From: Flavobacterium sp. LC2016-23
GTDB taxonomy: Bacteria > Bacteroidota > Bacteroidia > Flavobacteriales > Flavobacteriaceae
NCBI RefSeq assembly: GCF_009674775.1
Contig: NZ_WKKE01000005.1
Location: forward strand, 62,001-126,000
Direction: 5' to 3'
Length of the DNA: 64,000 nucleotides
Part shown: positions 28,491 to 37,602 of the stretch, in pieces
How the letters are laid out: every line of letters begins with the position of its first letter
How positions within the stretch are numbered: the stretch's first letter is position 1
Notes under the pieces: model-generated
The model's input: the letters and a program-made list of their open reading frames with translations, nothing else
Told to the model about the DNA's origin: nothing
Database searches by the model: none
Made by a program: the position numbers and the translations under genes

Positions 28491-29357
28491 TTAAACAGTG
28501 TCAATAAAGCTTTTTTCCGTTTTATTGAAAACTAAAAGACCAAGAAAAAATACTACTATGGTAATAATCGTAGTGTAACACAGTCCTAAAATAGATATTT
28601 GGCCTACATTTAAAAGCATATATCTGGAGGTTTCTATAATGTAAGCCAGGGGATTATATTCTACAATCCAGCCATAACCCGGTAGTTTTTGTTTAATTAA
28701 TTCCATTGGATACATTACTGCTGATAAATACATAAGCAGCTGTATTCCGAAACCAATCAGGTAGCTAAAATCACGGTATTTTGTAACCAGGGAAGAAATA
28801 AACATTCCCAGTCCCAAACCCAGAATTCCCATCACCAAAATAAGAAGTGGAAAAAGCAATACGGAACCATTTAAACTCAGGTCTTTCCCCTGAATATAAT
28901 AGTAACAATAAAAGGCAATGAAAATAAAAAACTGTATCCCGAATTTAATCAGATTAGAAATGACAACTGAAAGAGGCGTTATAATTCTGGGGAAATAGAC
29001 TTTGCCAAATATCCCGGCATTTGCTTTGAAAGTATCAGAAGTACCGTTAAGACAAGCTGTAAAATAATTCCAAACCGTTATTCCTGCCAGATTGAACAGG
29101 AACGGAGGTACATTACCGGTATTGATTCCGGCAACATTATTAAATATTATGGTAAAGGTTATTGCTGTAAACAAAGGCTGAATAAGATACCATAAGGGTC
29201 CTAATACGGTTTGTTTATAAACAGTAATAACATCTCGTTTTACAAACAGGAATAGTAAATCCCGATATTGCCAGACTTCTTTAAGATTTAGGGAGAAGAA
29301 TTTATTCTTTGGTGTTATTTCAAACAACCAGTCATTTGTAGTATTTGTATTGTTCAT
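28491..29357 (-). CDS. wzm: ABC transporter permease for polysaccharide export (Wzm)
   Basis: A 288-residue membrane protein of the ABC-2/TagG family with six hydrophobic segments. The N-terminal cytoplasmic part has YRDLLFLFVKRDVITVYKQ and GPLWYLIQP, typical of Wzm. It moves undecaprenyl-linked O-polysaccharide from cytoplasm to periplasm. It is the first gene after the terminator at 29466-29500 and forms a pair with wzt, 33 bases downstream. It starts what I treat as a separate unit, though I found no convincing promoter in front of it. Confidence 0.93.
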   Translation of the reverse strand: MNNTNTTNDWLFEITPKNKFFSLNLKEVWQYRDLLFLFVKRDVITVYKQTVLGPLWYLIQPLFTAITFTIIFNNVAGINTGNVPPFLFNLAGITVWNYFTACLNGTSDTFKANAGIFGKVYFPRIITPLSVVISNLIKFGIQFFIFIAFYCYYYIQGKDLSLNGSVLLFPLLILVMGILGLGLGMFISSLVTKYRDFSYLIGFGIQLLMYLSAVMYPMELIKQKLPGYGWIVEYNPLAYIIETSRYMLLNVGQISILGLCYTTIITIVVFFLGLLVFNKTEKSFIDTV

Positions 29358-29465
29358 TTTCAGTTGTATTACAATTAAATTGCAATAATATTATTTAAAA
29401 TAGAGAGGGGGCTTCCTTACTATCACACGCAATTAACAAGATTTTTAGTCTTTTAAAAATTATTT

Positions 29466-29500
29466 AAAAAGCAAAAAGGCGTTTTAAAAAACACCCTTTT
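29466..29500 (-). terminator. Intrinsic terminator after the PglF-like gene
   Basis: Read on the minus strand, arms 29488-29500 and 29473-29485 form a 13-bp stem with two G-U pairs around a very short loop. They are followed by GC and a run of five U (29466-29470). It begins 33 bases after the stop of the 29533-31500 gene. It would separate that gene from wzm-wzt. Confidence 0.65.
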
Positions 29501-29532
29501 ATCTTATTTCAATCAAAACTTACTATTCAAAA

Positions 29533-31500
29533 TTAATTATCCAAAACTTCAAAAGCCGAATTCATACTTTTGAATTCCGGAACAATTTTTTTCATTTTGG
29601 CCACAATATCGTCATTATCATAGAAATCTGCAATCCCGATGAGTTCATCAATCTCAACGTGCAGGTTTTCATACTCGTCCTGTATCTCCTGAGCGATCAT
29701 AATTTTATTATGATAGGTTGGTAATGTTTTAGAAGTATCATTTAATAATTCTTCATATAATTTTTCTCCCGGTCTTAATCCGACAATTTTTATTTTTATT
29801 TCTTTGTCAGGAATAAAACCTGCCAGTTTGATCATCTTTTTGGCTAAGTCAATAATCTTTACCGGTTTCCCCATATCGAAAATATAAATCTCTCCTCCGT
29901 TACCCATTGCTCCTGCTTCCAGTACCAACTGGCATGCCTCCGGGATAGTCATAAAATAACGAATAATGTCCTGATGCGTTATGGTAACAGGTCCTCCGGC
30001 AGCAATTTGTTTGGTAAACAAAGGAACCACTGATCCGTTCGAACCTAAAACGTTACCGAAACGGGTGGTAATAAACTTAGTTACTACCTCAAAATTCTCC
30101 TGTTGATTTTTTAAGAATAAAGACTGAACGTATTTCTCTGCAATCCTTTTACTGGCTCCCATGACATTGCTGGGATTAACTGCTTTATCAGTGGATACCA
30201 TCACAAATTTTCGAACATTGTATTTGCAGGATAAATCGGCTAAGTTTTTGGTACCTTTAATATTGGTCAGGATAGCTTGTGCCGGATTTTCTTCCATCAA
30301 AGGAACGTGTTTGTAGGCTGCTGCATGATAAACAACATGAGGACTGTAAGTTTTGAAAACCTTTTCCAGTGCTTTTTTACTTCTCACATCTGCAATTACG
30401 GCCACAATTTTAGTTTCAGAATCGACACTTAAAATTTCCAGGCATAAATTATGAAGCGGTGTTTCGGCATGATCTAAAATAATAATCCTTCTAGGATTGA
30501 ATCCTAACACCTGTCTTACTATTTCGCTTCCTATTGATCCTGCTGCTCCTGTAATTAGTACTGTTTTGTCTTTTAATTGTTTTGAAATTGACTTACTATC
30601 TAAAACTATTGGCTTTCTTTCCAATAAATCTTCAATTTGTATGTTTTTTACTTTTTGGGAAATCTCTTTTTGATTTTCCCAGTCGGAGATCAATGGTACT
30701 GTATAAACTCTGTAGTTAAACTCTAAGCATTGGTCAACAATAATTAATTGTTCCTCTTTAGACAAACTTTTATCTGCTATAATGACACCCTCTGCAGCTA
30801 CAGATCGCATTAATGCAGGCAATTTTTTTCGTAAGATCAGAATTGGAAGATCGAGCATTCGCTTAGAGGCATTCTGATTGTTTTTATCTACAAAACCAAC
30901 AATTTTAAATCTTGACGGCGTTTCAAATTTCAAAGCATTCGCTACGGAAATAGCATTAGCATCCGTTCCGTAAATAACGGTTCTGATTAGTTTAGAATTT
31001 GTTTTCTCCGAGAAATATAATTCAAAAGTCTGTTTTACAATTACACGATACAAAAACAATCCACAAAATGACAACACCAAATTAATGAACAGGGCTGTAT
31101 TCAAGAAGGCCTTGTGCCCGACATATAATTCAAAAACTAAATTTATAAATAAGAAAAACACTAAAACCGACATCTGCGAAAACAATAGCTTTATCGCATC
31201 AATGTAAGAAGAATGTCTGATAATACCCGAATAGGTTCTAAACAACCAAAAGAAAAATACATTTACAAAAATGAGACTGCCAACGAAATAAGAATGATGT
31301 GAAGTTATAATATAGCCTAATGCCGTACCTTCAAACAACATATAGGTAAACGTAAAAGAAAAAATCAGGACCATTACATCTATTCCAACAATAATCCACC
31401 TTGGCAAATAACTAAGGTTATTAATATTGGCTCTTAAATTTCTTGGCGAAAAAAAAGTATGCAGTAAATCAGTGACTTTGGTTTGTTTATCTGTATTCAA
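29533..31500 (-). CDS. Membrane-bound UDP-GlcNAc 4,6-dehydratase (PglF/WbpM/CapD family)
   Basis: A 655-residue protein with four N-terminal membrane segments (about 35-155), a Rossmann-like domain (about 170-290) and a C-terminal SDR domain. The SDR part has TGAAGSIGSE (317-326) and the unusual catalytic set of this family: STDKA (436-440) and MGASK (447-451), where Met replaces Tyr. It makes UDP-2-acetamido-4-keto-2,6-dideoxyglucose, the precursor for FucNAc, QuiNAc or bacillosamine-type sugars. The frame begins with TTG at 31498-31500; an in-frame TAA stop lies 24 bases upstream and the next Met is at residue 43. The PglE-like aminotransferase gene lies just upstream. Confidence 0.92.
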   Translation of the reverse strand: MNTDKQTKVTDLLHTFFSPRNLRANINNLSYLPRWIIVGIDVMVLIFSFTFTYMLFEGTALGYIITSHHSYFVGSLIFVNVFFFWLFRTYSGIIRHSSYIDAIKLLFSQMSVLVFFLFINLVFELYVGHKAFLNTALFINLVLSFCGLFLYRVIVKQTFELYFSEKTNSKLIRTVIYGTDANAISVANALKFETPSRFKIVGFVDKNNQNASKRMLDLPILILRKKLPALMRSVAAEGVIIADKSLSKEEQLIIVDQCLEFNYRVYTVPLISDWENQKEISQKVKNIQIEDLLERKPIVLDSKSISKQLKDKTVLITGAAGSIGSEIVRQVLGFNPRRIIILDHAETPLHNLCLEILSVDSETKIVAVIADVRSKKALEKVFKTYSPHVVYHAAAYKHVPLMEENPAQAILTNIKGTKNLADLSCKYNVRKFVMVSTDKAVNPSNVMGASKRIAEKYVQSLFLKNQQENFEVVTKFITTRFGNVLGSNGSVVPLFTKQIAAGGPVTITHQDIIRYFMTIPEACQLVLEAGAMGNGGEIYIFDMGKPVKIIDLAKKMIKLAGFIPDKEIKIKIVGLRPGEKLYEELLNDTSKTLPTYHNKIMIAQEIQDEYENLHVEIDELIGIADFYDNDDIVAKMKKIVPEFKSMNSAFEVLDN

Positions 31501-31537
31501 CGTGGTTTGCTTTGATAATCTTTAATTGTACTTATTA

Positions 31538-31545
31538 CAAAAATA
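31538..31545 (-). promoter_or_regulatory. Candidate -7 box upstream of the PglF-like gene
   Basis: On the minus strand, TATTTTTG matches the Bacteroidota -7 consensus TAnnTTTG and would place a start site about 25-30 bases before the TTG start. I do not see a good TTG at the matching -33 position, so this is tentative. It follows a possible terminator hairpin. Confidence 0.35.
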
Positions 31546-31577
31546 CAAATTAAAGATATTAAAAATTTCTTTTCCTT

Positions 31578-31611
31578 TAAAAATAACATGCGTAGTCCCT
31601 ACTCATATGTT
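31578..31611 (-). terminator. Possible terminator after the PglE-like aminotransferase gene
   Basis: On the minus strand, AACAT/ATGTT (outer) and GTAG/CTAC (inner) form an interrupted hairpin at 31585-31611, with the direction of transcription continuing into AUUUUU. The stem is short and broken by an internal loop, so the call is moderate to weak. Confidence 0.35.
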
Positions 31612-31632
31612 ATAAAAATTGAATTAAAGTGT

Positions 31633-31676
31633 ATTTTCATAATTAAAAGTAAATACTATTGATATATTATGAAAAT
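31633..31676. repeat. 11-bp perfect inverted repeat with 22-base spacer
   Basis: ATTTTCATAAT (31633-31643) and ATTATGAAAAT (31666-31676) are exact inverted copies in the 192-base gap between the aminotransferase and dehydratase genes. This may be a protein-binding operator or an RNA stem. No U-tract follows it. Confidence 0.5.
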
Positions 31677-31692
31677 TCAGTCAATTCTATTC

Positions 31693-32829
31693 TTAGATCT
31701 GAAATAATTGATTTATTACCTCTTTAATTCTTGCTTGTTCACCAATAGTTAAACTGGTGCCTGATGGAAGACACAAACCTTTTTCAAATAAATCTTCAGA
31801 AACGGTCGTACCATAATAAGGATATTGAGAAAACAGGGGCTGTAAATGCATAGGCTTCCACAAAGGTCTTGATTCTATATTATTTTCCTCAAAGGCCTGC
31901 AATAAGATCGTTCTGTTTATATTTGAACCAGGTTCTATTAAAACAGTGGTCAGCCAATAGTTTGAATCATAGTCGGCATTTAAATTTTCAAAAACAGTTA
32001 TTCCATTTATATCTTTAAATACATTAACGTAAAAATCGTGAATTTGTTTTTTAACTTTTAAATTAGAGTTCAAAATCTTCATTTGCCCGATTCCGATTCC
32101 GGCACAAACATTACTCATCCGATAGTTATATCCAATTTCGCTGTGTTGGTAATGAATAGCCTCATCTCTCGATTGGGTCGCATAAAAAATTGCTTTTTCT
32201 TTGAAAGCCTTAGAGTGTGTAATAAGGGCTCCGCCGCTGGAGGTAGTTATAATTTTATTTCCGTTAAAGGAAAAAATTCCAAAGATTCCAAAAGTACCGC
32301 ATTTTTTACCTTTGTAATAACTTCCCAGTGCTTCAGCACTGTCCTCAATAACAGGAATTTCATATTTATCTGCAATAGCATGAATTTCATCCACCTTATA
32401 AGGCATTCCGTATAAATGAACTGCTATAATGGCTTTTGGTTTTTTGCCTTTGGCTATTCTGTCTTTAATTGCAATTTCGAGGTTTTGCGGACAAATATTC
32501 CAGGTCTCCGCTTCACTGTCTACAAAAACAGGAGTTGCTTTCTGATATAAAATAGGGTTTGCAGATGCCGAAAATGTCATACTTTGACAAATTACCTCAT
32601 CTTCTGCTTTAACACCGAGTAGAATTAATGCTAAATGAATCGCAGACGTTCCTGAATTTAAAGCCGCTACCGAAACATCATCCTGTAGAAATTCCTGCAA
32701 ATCATTTTCAAAATCATTCACATTTGGGCCACCGGAGGTAATCCAATTATCATCTAAAGCTTTCTGAATATACTTTAATTCTTCTCCGCTTAATTGTGGC
32801 AATGACAAAAAAATTCTTTTATCAGTCAT
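31693..32829 (-). CDS. DegT/PglE-like UDP-4-keto-sugar aminotransferase
   Basis: A PLP enzyme of about 378 residues. It shows LNSGTSAIHLAL, EDSAEALGS and FNGNKIITTSSGG, where the Lys binds PLP. The blocks YNYRMSNVCAGIG, ESRPLWKPMH and KGLCLPSG resemble Campylobacter PglE closely, as I remember that sequence. It should aminate C4 of a UDP-4-keto-6-deoxy-HexNAc, the product of the PglF-like enzyme downstream. I chose ATG 32827-32829, 8 bases inside the upstream gene's end, since the next ATG upstream would add 12 residues and a 44-base overlap. A dTDP-3-keto substrate (FdtB-like) is an alternative, because a cupin precedes it. Confidence 0.86.
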   Translation of the reverse strand: MTDKRIFLSLPQLSGEELKYIQKALDDNWITSGGPNVNDFENDLQEFLQDDVSVAALNSGTSAIHLALILLGVKAEDEVICQSMTFSASANPILYQKATPVFVDSEAETWNICPQNLEIAIKDRIAKGKKPKAIIAVHLYGMPYKVDEIHAIADKYEIPVIEDSAEALGSYYKGKKCGTFGIFGIFSFNGNKIITTSSGGALITHSKAFKEKAIFYATQSRDEAIHYQHSEIGYNYRMSNVCAGIGIGQMKILNSNLKVKKQIHDFYVNVFKDINGITVFENLNADYDSNYWLTTVLIEPGSNINRTILLQAFEENNIESRPLWKPMHLQPLFSQYPYYGTTVSEDLFEKGLCLPSGTSLTIGEQARIKEVINQLFQI

Positions 32830-33247
32830 TAATTTTCCAATAATTTGAATCATATCTAACATCATCTTCGCTCACATTTGATAAAGGTAAAGTCGAAAAT
32901 GAAATTAATTTAGAGTCACTTTCCAAAGACTCTATAGCATTCGCATATCCTGCGGGAATATGAATAATTTTACTATCTGAAGCACTTGCAAATACCGTTT
33001 CAATAACCAAGTCCTTTGACGGTTCTTCCCAATTATCAATTTTTACAAAATGGATTTTAAAAGATCCGCTTAGGCAATAGAAGTTTTTAGCATCCAGCTT
33101 ATGTCCCTGCCAGGCCCTTAAAGGATTTGCATCAGAATTACTTATTATGTAAAATCTTTCAATGTCTTTGAAACTAAAATCATTTACATATGAAATAGTT
33201 CCTCTATGGTCTGAAAAATTTCCTCCCTGAATTATTTTGGGTTCCAT
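32822..33247 (-). CDS. RmlC-like cupin (WxcM/sugar epimerase-isomerase type)
   Basis: A 141-residue single cupin domain: FSDHRGTISYVNDF, then LRAWQGHK, which carries the His of the first cupin motif, then HIPAGYANAIE for the second, and a RYDSNYW end. It resembles WxcM-like and FdtA/QdtA 3,4-ketoisomerases, though the RGGHAHK pattern of FdtA is replaced. It may isomerise or epimerise a nucleotide keto-sugar handled by the aminotransferase it overlaps (8 bases). The exact reaction is not decidable here. It overlaps the initiating transferase stop by one base. Confidence 0.7.
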   Translation of the reverse strand: MEPKIIQGGNFSDHRGTISYVNDFSFKDIERFYIISNSDANPLRAWQGHKLDAKNFYCLSGSFKIHFVKIDNWEEPSKDLVIETVFASASDSKIIHIPAGYANAIESLESDSKLISFSTLPLSNVSEDDVRYDSNYWKIND

Positions 33248-34209
33248 TAGCTAATTTTTAAACTTGCTTTACGAATCAGGTAGAATTTCAATGAATACAC
33301 CAAAATGAGTGGTACGATAATTACAACAAAAAGTGTAACTGTTTCCAGTTTATCATAGAATAATATAACTATGGCTGAAATAACACTTTGGGTTATGGCG
33401 TAAATTAAAGATACAATACGATGCTGGATTTTATATTCGTTGCTTAATATCTGGTAAAAATGCAGCCTGTGTGCTTCAAAAATATTTTGTTTCAGGTGTA
33501 ATCTATGTAAAATTGTACAAATTGCATCAACCCCGTAAACTGCTAAAAACAAAAGCCAAATAATTGAATTCGTAATTAATATCAATTTCAGGATGAGGAA
33601 AATAACCCAAAAAGCGATGGCAATACTCCCAACATCACCGGCAAAACATTTTGCTCTTTTTCTATAATTAAAAAATAAGAAAACAAGACTAGCCAGCATG
33701 GCATAGATTATGAAACTTGCATCTGTAAAAAGCTGCACATTTTTATTTACATACCATAAAGATCCCATAACCACTAACGTATACAAACCTGTTATGCCAT
33801 TGATACCATCCATGAAATTGTACGCATTGATAATCCCGATAGCAAAAATATAGGCCAAAACAATGGCGATTGGAGGTAAATTAATAAACACCCCTAAATC
33901 ATAAAAAATTAAGCTAATAGCCAGAAAGTGAACCGATATTCTGATTTTAGTGGACAAACTCTGAATGTCATCCCAAAAGCTTACCAGGGTTACCAGTGTA
34001 ATTCCCGTAAAGAAAAAATAGTTGTAGGATATATTTTGAACAAAATAGAGCAATGCTGCAAACCAGAAAATGATGCCACCGCCCCGTAATGTAATTTCGC
34101 TATGAGAACTTCTTAAGTTTGGTTTATCAATAATATTAAAGCGATCGGCCACTTTAAAATATAACAATTCAATTATAAATAAGATAAGAAATATTATGGT
34201 ATAAATCAT
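33247..34209 (-). CDS. Initiating HexNAc-1-P transferase (WecA/WbpL-like PNPT family)
   Basis: A 320-residue integral membrane protein with about ten hydrophobic segments. It has the family landmarks SSHSEITLRGGG, WDDIQSLSTKIR, NAYNFMDGINGITGLY, GDVGS and HRLHFYQIL, with the aspartates and His of the magnesium and nucleotide site. It transfers a HexNAc- or 6-deoxy-HexNAc-1-phosphate to undecaprenyl phosphate, starting a repeat unit. With the WbpM-like and WbpV-like proteins nearby, the pattern recalls the WbpV-WbpL-WbpM trio of Pseudomonas aeruginosa. A different initiating fold is encoded at the left edge. Confidence 0.9.
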   Translation of the reverse strand: MIYTIIFLILFIIELLYFKVADRFNIIDKPNLRSSHSEITLRGGGIIFWFAALLYFVQNISYNYFFFTGITLVTLVSFWDDIQSLSTKIRISVHFLAISLIFYDLGVFINLPPIAIVLAYIFAIGIINAYNFMDGINGITGLYTLVVMGSLWYVNKNVQLFTDASFIIYAMLASLVFLFFNYRKRAKCFAGDVGSIAIAFWVIFLILKLILITNSIIWLLFLAVYGVDAICTILHRLHLKQNIFEAHRLHFYQILSNEYKIQHRIVSLIYAITQSVISAIVILFYDKLETVTLFVVIIVPLILVYSLKFYLIRKASLKIS

Positions 34210-34247
34210 AAGCTAAAAAAGAACTTCAAAAAATTGAATTTCGCAGA

Positions 34248-35117
34248 TTAAATTTTAAATTTTAAAATATTCAAAAGGTATTCACCGTAACCAGATTTTT
34301 TTAAAGGTTCAGCTAAACTTCTTAACTCCTCAGAAGTTATAAAACCTTGTCTCCAGGCAATTTCTTCGATACAGCCTACTTTTAGTCCCTGACGTTCTTC
34401 TAAAACCTGAACAAATTGCCCGGCCTGCATTAAGCTGTTAAAAGTTCCTGTATCCAGCCAGGCGGTACCTCTGCTTAGTATTCCAACTTTTAATTTCCCT
34501 TGTTCAAGATATACTTTATTTACATCTGTAATCTCATATTCACCTCTCGCGCTTGGCTTTATATTTTTTGCGATTTCAACAACAGAGTTGTCATAAAAAT
34601 AAAGTCCAGGTACTGCAAAATTTGATTTTGGTTCTAGTGGCTTTTCTTCAATAGAAATTGCATTTTTATTATCGTCAAACTCCACAACTCCGTAACGTTC
34701 AGGGTCTGCCACATGGTATGCAAAAACAACTCCACCTTCCGGATTCACATTTTCTTTCAATAATTGCTGTATATGAGTTCCGAAAAAGATATTATCGCCT
34801 AAAACTAATGCTACTTTATCGTTACCAATAAATTCTTCACCAATTACAAATGCCTGAGCTAGTCCATTTGGATTAGGCTGTTCAGCATAGCTGAATTTAC
34901 ATCCAATAGATTTCCCATCTCCTAATAACTTTTTGAAGTGAGGAAGATCATGAGGTGTCGAAATAATTAAAATCTCATTAATCCCTGCCATCATCAAAGT
35001 GGAGAGTGGATAATAAATCATCGGTTTATCATAGACCGGCATTAATTGCTTGCTCACTGCTAAAGTTAAAGGATGTAATCTCGTTCCTGATCCACCAGCT
35101 AAAATAATTCCTTTCAT
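34248..35117 (-). CDS. rmlA: Glucose-1-phosphate thymidylyltransferase
   Basis: A 289-residue nucleotidyltransferase, the usual RmlA length. [11 protein letters not shown] (8-18), [20 protein letters not shown] and LGDNIFFG are diagnostic, as is [14 protein letters not shown] near the C-terminus. It makes dTDP-glucose, the first step of dTDP-L-rhamnose and related 6-deoxy sugars. It is encoded with rmlD and rmlC, while rmlB is far upstream at 57112-58158. The cupin and aminotransferase could also divert the dTDP-4-keto intermediate. Confidence 0.96.
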   Translation of the reverse strand: MKGIILAGGSGTRLHPLTLAVSKQLMPVYDKPMIYYPLSTLMMAGINEILIISTPHDLPHFKKLLGDGKSIGCKFSYAEQPNPNGLAQAFVIGEEFIGNDKVALVLGDNIFFGTHIQQLLKENVNPEGGVVFAYHVADPERYGVVEFDDNKNAISIEEKPLEPKSNFAVPGLYFYDNSVVEIAKNIKPSARGEYEITDVNKVYLEQGKLKVGILSRGTAWLDTGTFNSLMQAGQFVQVLEERQGLKVGCIEEIAWRQGFITSEELRSLAEPLKKSGYGEYLLNILKFKI

Positions 35118-35146
35118 ATTTTTATTTTTATTGTGACATCTGCCAT

Positions 35147-35995
35147 TTACAAACTCATCATTTTTTTCAAACTTTCTTTGTACTCCGGAACATCAACATT
35201 ATAAATTTGTTTGATTTTTGACTTATTTAGCAAAGAAAATGCCGGTCTTTTTGCCGGAGTTGGATAAGATGCCGAAGGTATTCCACTTACTTCACACGTA
35301 TAACCTCCAATTTCCTTTATTGCCAATGCAAATTCGTACCAGCTAATTTCTCCTTCATTTGAAAAATTATAAATTCCACCCGTCCAATTCGAATGTGTAA
35401 TTATTGTTATAATAGCTTGTGCCAGATCAGCAGCATAAGTAGGACTTCCTGTCTGATCATTTACCACACTAATCGTATCTCTTTCACTCATTAATCGCGA
35501 CATGGTTTTTACAAAATTGTTTCCAAAACCTGAATATACCCATGATGTTCTCAGGATTATGGCTTCCGGATTATTTTGCATACACAAATGTTCCCCTGCC
35601 AGTTTGGTTTCTCCGTAAACATTTATGGGATTTGTTGGTGCATTCTCTGTCAAAGCTGTAGATGATGTTCCATCAAACACATAATCAGTAGACACATGTA
35701 TTAATTTCGAATTATTTTTTGAAGACCAGCCTGCCAGAATACCAACCGCTAAATGATTAATAGTATCTGCAAGTTCTTTTTCAGACTCTGCTTTATCTAC
35801 AGCTGTATAAGCGCCACAATTAATAATTACATTTGGATGAATTTGTTCTAACTGTTTTTCTAAAGCGGATAAATTATCTAAAGAAATCTGATTTCTGTCT
35901 GCAAAAATCCATTCAAATTGAGGATAATTTGCAGATAACAATCTTAATTCAGAACCTAATTGGCCATTTGAACCTGTTACTAAAATTTTTTCCAT
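35147..35995 (-). CDS. rmlD: dTDP-4-dehydrorhamnose reductase
   Basis: A 282-residue SDR protein: [10 protein letters not shown] (8-17) for NAD(P) binding, [21 protein letters not shown] and the catalytic YGETKLAGE, with LRTSWVYS afterwards. It reduces dTDP-4-keto-L-rhamnose to dTDP-L-rhamnose. It overlaps the stop of rmlC by one base and is followed by rmlA after 29 bases. Confidence 0.95.
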   Translation of the reverse strand: MEKILVTGSNGQLGSELRLLSANYPQFEWIFADRNQISLDNLSALEKQLEQIHPNVIINCGAYTAVDKAESEKELADTINHLAVGILAGWSSKNNSKLIHVSTDYVFDGTSSTALTENAPTNPINVYGETKLAGEHLCMQNNPEAIILRTSWVYSGFGNNFVKTMSRLMSERDTISVVNDQTGSPTYAADLAQAIITIITHSNWTGGIYNFSNEGEISWYEFALAIKEIGGYTCEVSGIPSASYPTPAKRPAFSLLNKSKIKQIYNVDVPEYKESLKKMMSL

Positions 35996-36549
35996 TAGAA
36001 TAAGCTATTACAGTTCTCAATAAAAGGAAGTATCTGATCTTTTTCAGAAACAATGGCGCTCTCCAAATCCATTCCCCAATCAATATTTAGAGAGGGATCA
36101 TCAAATTTAATTCCACCCTCAGAAGCTTTATTATAAAACTGATCGCATTTATACATGACAGAGGCCGTTTCGCTTATTACTGAAAAACCATGTGCAAAAC
36201 CTTGCGGAACTAATAACTGTTTTTTATTTTCTGCCGATAACAAAACACTAAACGCTTTGCCATAAGTGGGTGAATCTTTTCTAAGATCTACCGCAACATC
36301 AATAATTTCGCCTTCCAACACACGTACTAATTTGGTTTGTGCAAAAGGAGGATTCTGGTAGTGAAGGCCTCTTAAAGTTCCTTTTTTTGAAAAAGACTGA
36401 TTGTCTTGTACAAATTCAATATTAATATCTAAATCTTCAAATTTAGTTTTGCTGTAGGATTCAAAAAAATAACCTCTTTCGTCCCCAAAAACTGTTGGTT
36501 CCACTACTACTAAATCTTTTATAAATGTTTTTTCAACTTTCATAATCAT
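35995..36549 (-). CDS. rmlC: dTDP-4-dehydrorhamnose 3,5-epimerase
   Basis: A 184-residue cupin enzyme. DERGYFFESYSKTKF, RGLHYQNPPFAQTKLVR with the catalytic His, and VPQGFAHGF are classic RmlC motifs. It epimerises C3 and C5 of dTDP-4-keto-6-deoxyglucose. The first ATG is at 36547-36549; an in-frame ATG two codons later (36541-36543) gives the more usual beginning MKVEKTF and is an equally likely start. It is distinct from the WxcM-like cupin at 32822. Confidence 0.95.
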   Translation of the reverse strand: MIMKVEKTFIKDLVVVEPTVFGDERGYFFESYSKTKFEDLDINIEFVQDNQSFSKKGTLRGLHYQNPPFAQTKLVRVLEGEIIDVAVDLRKDSPTYGKAFSVLLSAENKKQLLVPQGFAHGFSVISETASVMYKCDQFYNKASEGGIKFDDPSLNIDWGMDLESAIVSEKDQILPFIENCNSLF

Positions 36550-36623
36550 TTTTATATTTAAATTATTAAAAACACATTAATAATTAACTCTCTGCATTTT
36601 TACATAATCAAATACTCCTTTCA

Positions 36624-37556
36624 TTAATCCCAAACATTATCTTTTATTTCTTCATAAACTCTCTGAATACCTTCTTCTAAAGTTGTTTTAGCTTTCCATC
36701 CAAAACCATTTAATTTAGAAACATCCATTAATTTGCGCGGTGTACCATCTGGTTTTGTAGTATCGGTTACAATTTCACCTTCAAATCCAACAATCTTTTT
36801 TACTAAAATCGCTAAATCCAAGATAGAAATATCTTCACCAACACCAATATTTACCAAACCGGAATCATTATAATTTTTCATTAGAAACAAACATGCCTCA
36901 GCAAGATCATCTGCATGTAAAAACTCTCTTTTAGGGCTTCCTGTTCCCCATATTGTTACCGATGAATCTCCATTGCGTTTGGCTATAATGAATTTTCTGA
37001 GCATTGCAGGTAATACGTGAGAATTTTTTAAATCATAATTATCATTTGGTCCATACAAATTAGTAGGCATTACCGAGATAAAATTACAACCATATTGATC
37101 TCTGTAAGCATCACACATTTTTATACCTGCAATTTTAGCGATTGCATAAGGTTCATTTGTAGGTTCTAATTCACCCGTAAGCATATATTCTTCCTTTAAT
37201 GGTTGAGGGGCCATTTTTGGATAAATACAAGAAGATCCCAAAAACATTAATTTTTTTACTTTATTTAAATAAGACTGATGAATAATATTATTTTGTATCA
37301 TCAAATTTTCGTAAATAAAATCTCCTCTATAGGTATTATTGGCAATAATTCCCCCCACTTTTGCTGCTGCTAAAAAAACATATTCTGGTTTTTCATTTTC
37401 AAAGAAATCTGCTACCGCTTGCTGGTTTCGCAAATCTAATTCAGATGAAGTCTTTAAAACAAAATTCGTATATCCTTCCGCTTTTAATTGCCGTAAAATA
37501 GCTGACCCCACCATTCCGCGGTGCCCAGCTATATATATTTTATCATTTAAATTCAT
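36624..37556 (-). CDS. fcl: GDP-L-fucose synthase
   Basis: A 310-residue SDR enzyme: [11 protein letters not shown] (11-21), [17 protein letters not shown] with the catalytic Ser, [11 protein letters not shown] with Tyr and Lys, and [12 protein letters not shown]. It is a bifunctional 3,5-epimerase/4-reductase turning GDP-4-keto-6-deoxymannose into GDP-L-fucose. It lies 46 bases downstream of gmd, the preceding step. The 74 bases before rmlC hold nothing I can call. Confidence 0.95.
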   Translation of the reverse strand: MNLNDKIYIAGHRGMVGSAILRQLKAEGYTNFVLKTSSELDLRNQQAVADFFENEKPEYVFLAAAKVGGIIANNTYRGDFIYENLMIQNNIIHQSYLNKVKKLMFLGSSCIYPKMAPQPLKEEYMLTGELEPTNEPYAIAKIAGIKMCDAYRDQYGCNFISVMPTNLYGPNDNYDLKNSHVLPAMLRKFIIAKRNGDSSVTIWGTGSPKREFLHADDLAEACLFLMKNYNDSGLVNIGVGEDISILDLAILVKKIVGFEGEIVTDTTKPDGTPRKLMDVSKLNGFGWKAKTTLEEGIQRVYEEIKDNVWD

Positions 37557-37602
37557 AATTGTTGCTTTCTAATGTAAGAATATTTTTTTTGATCAATCTA
37601 AA

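Noticed and set aside
29360..29465. Promoter in front of wzm
   Set aside because: The best candidate, TATTATTG, deviates from TAnnTTTG and has no TTG at the right distance.
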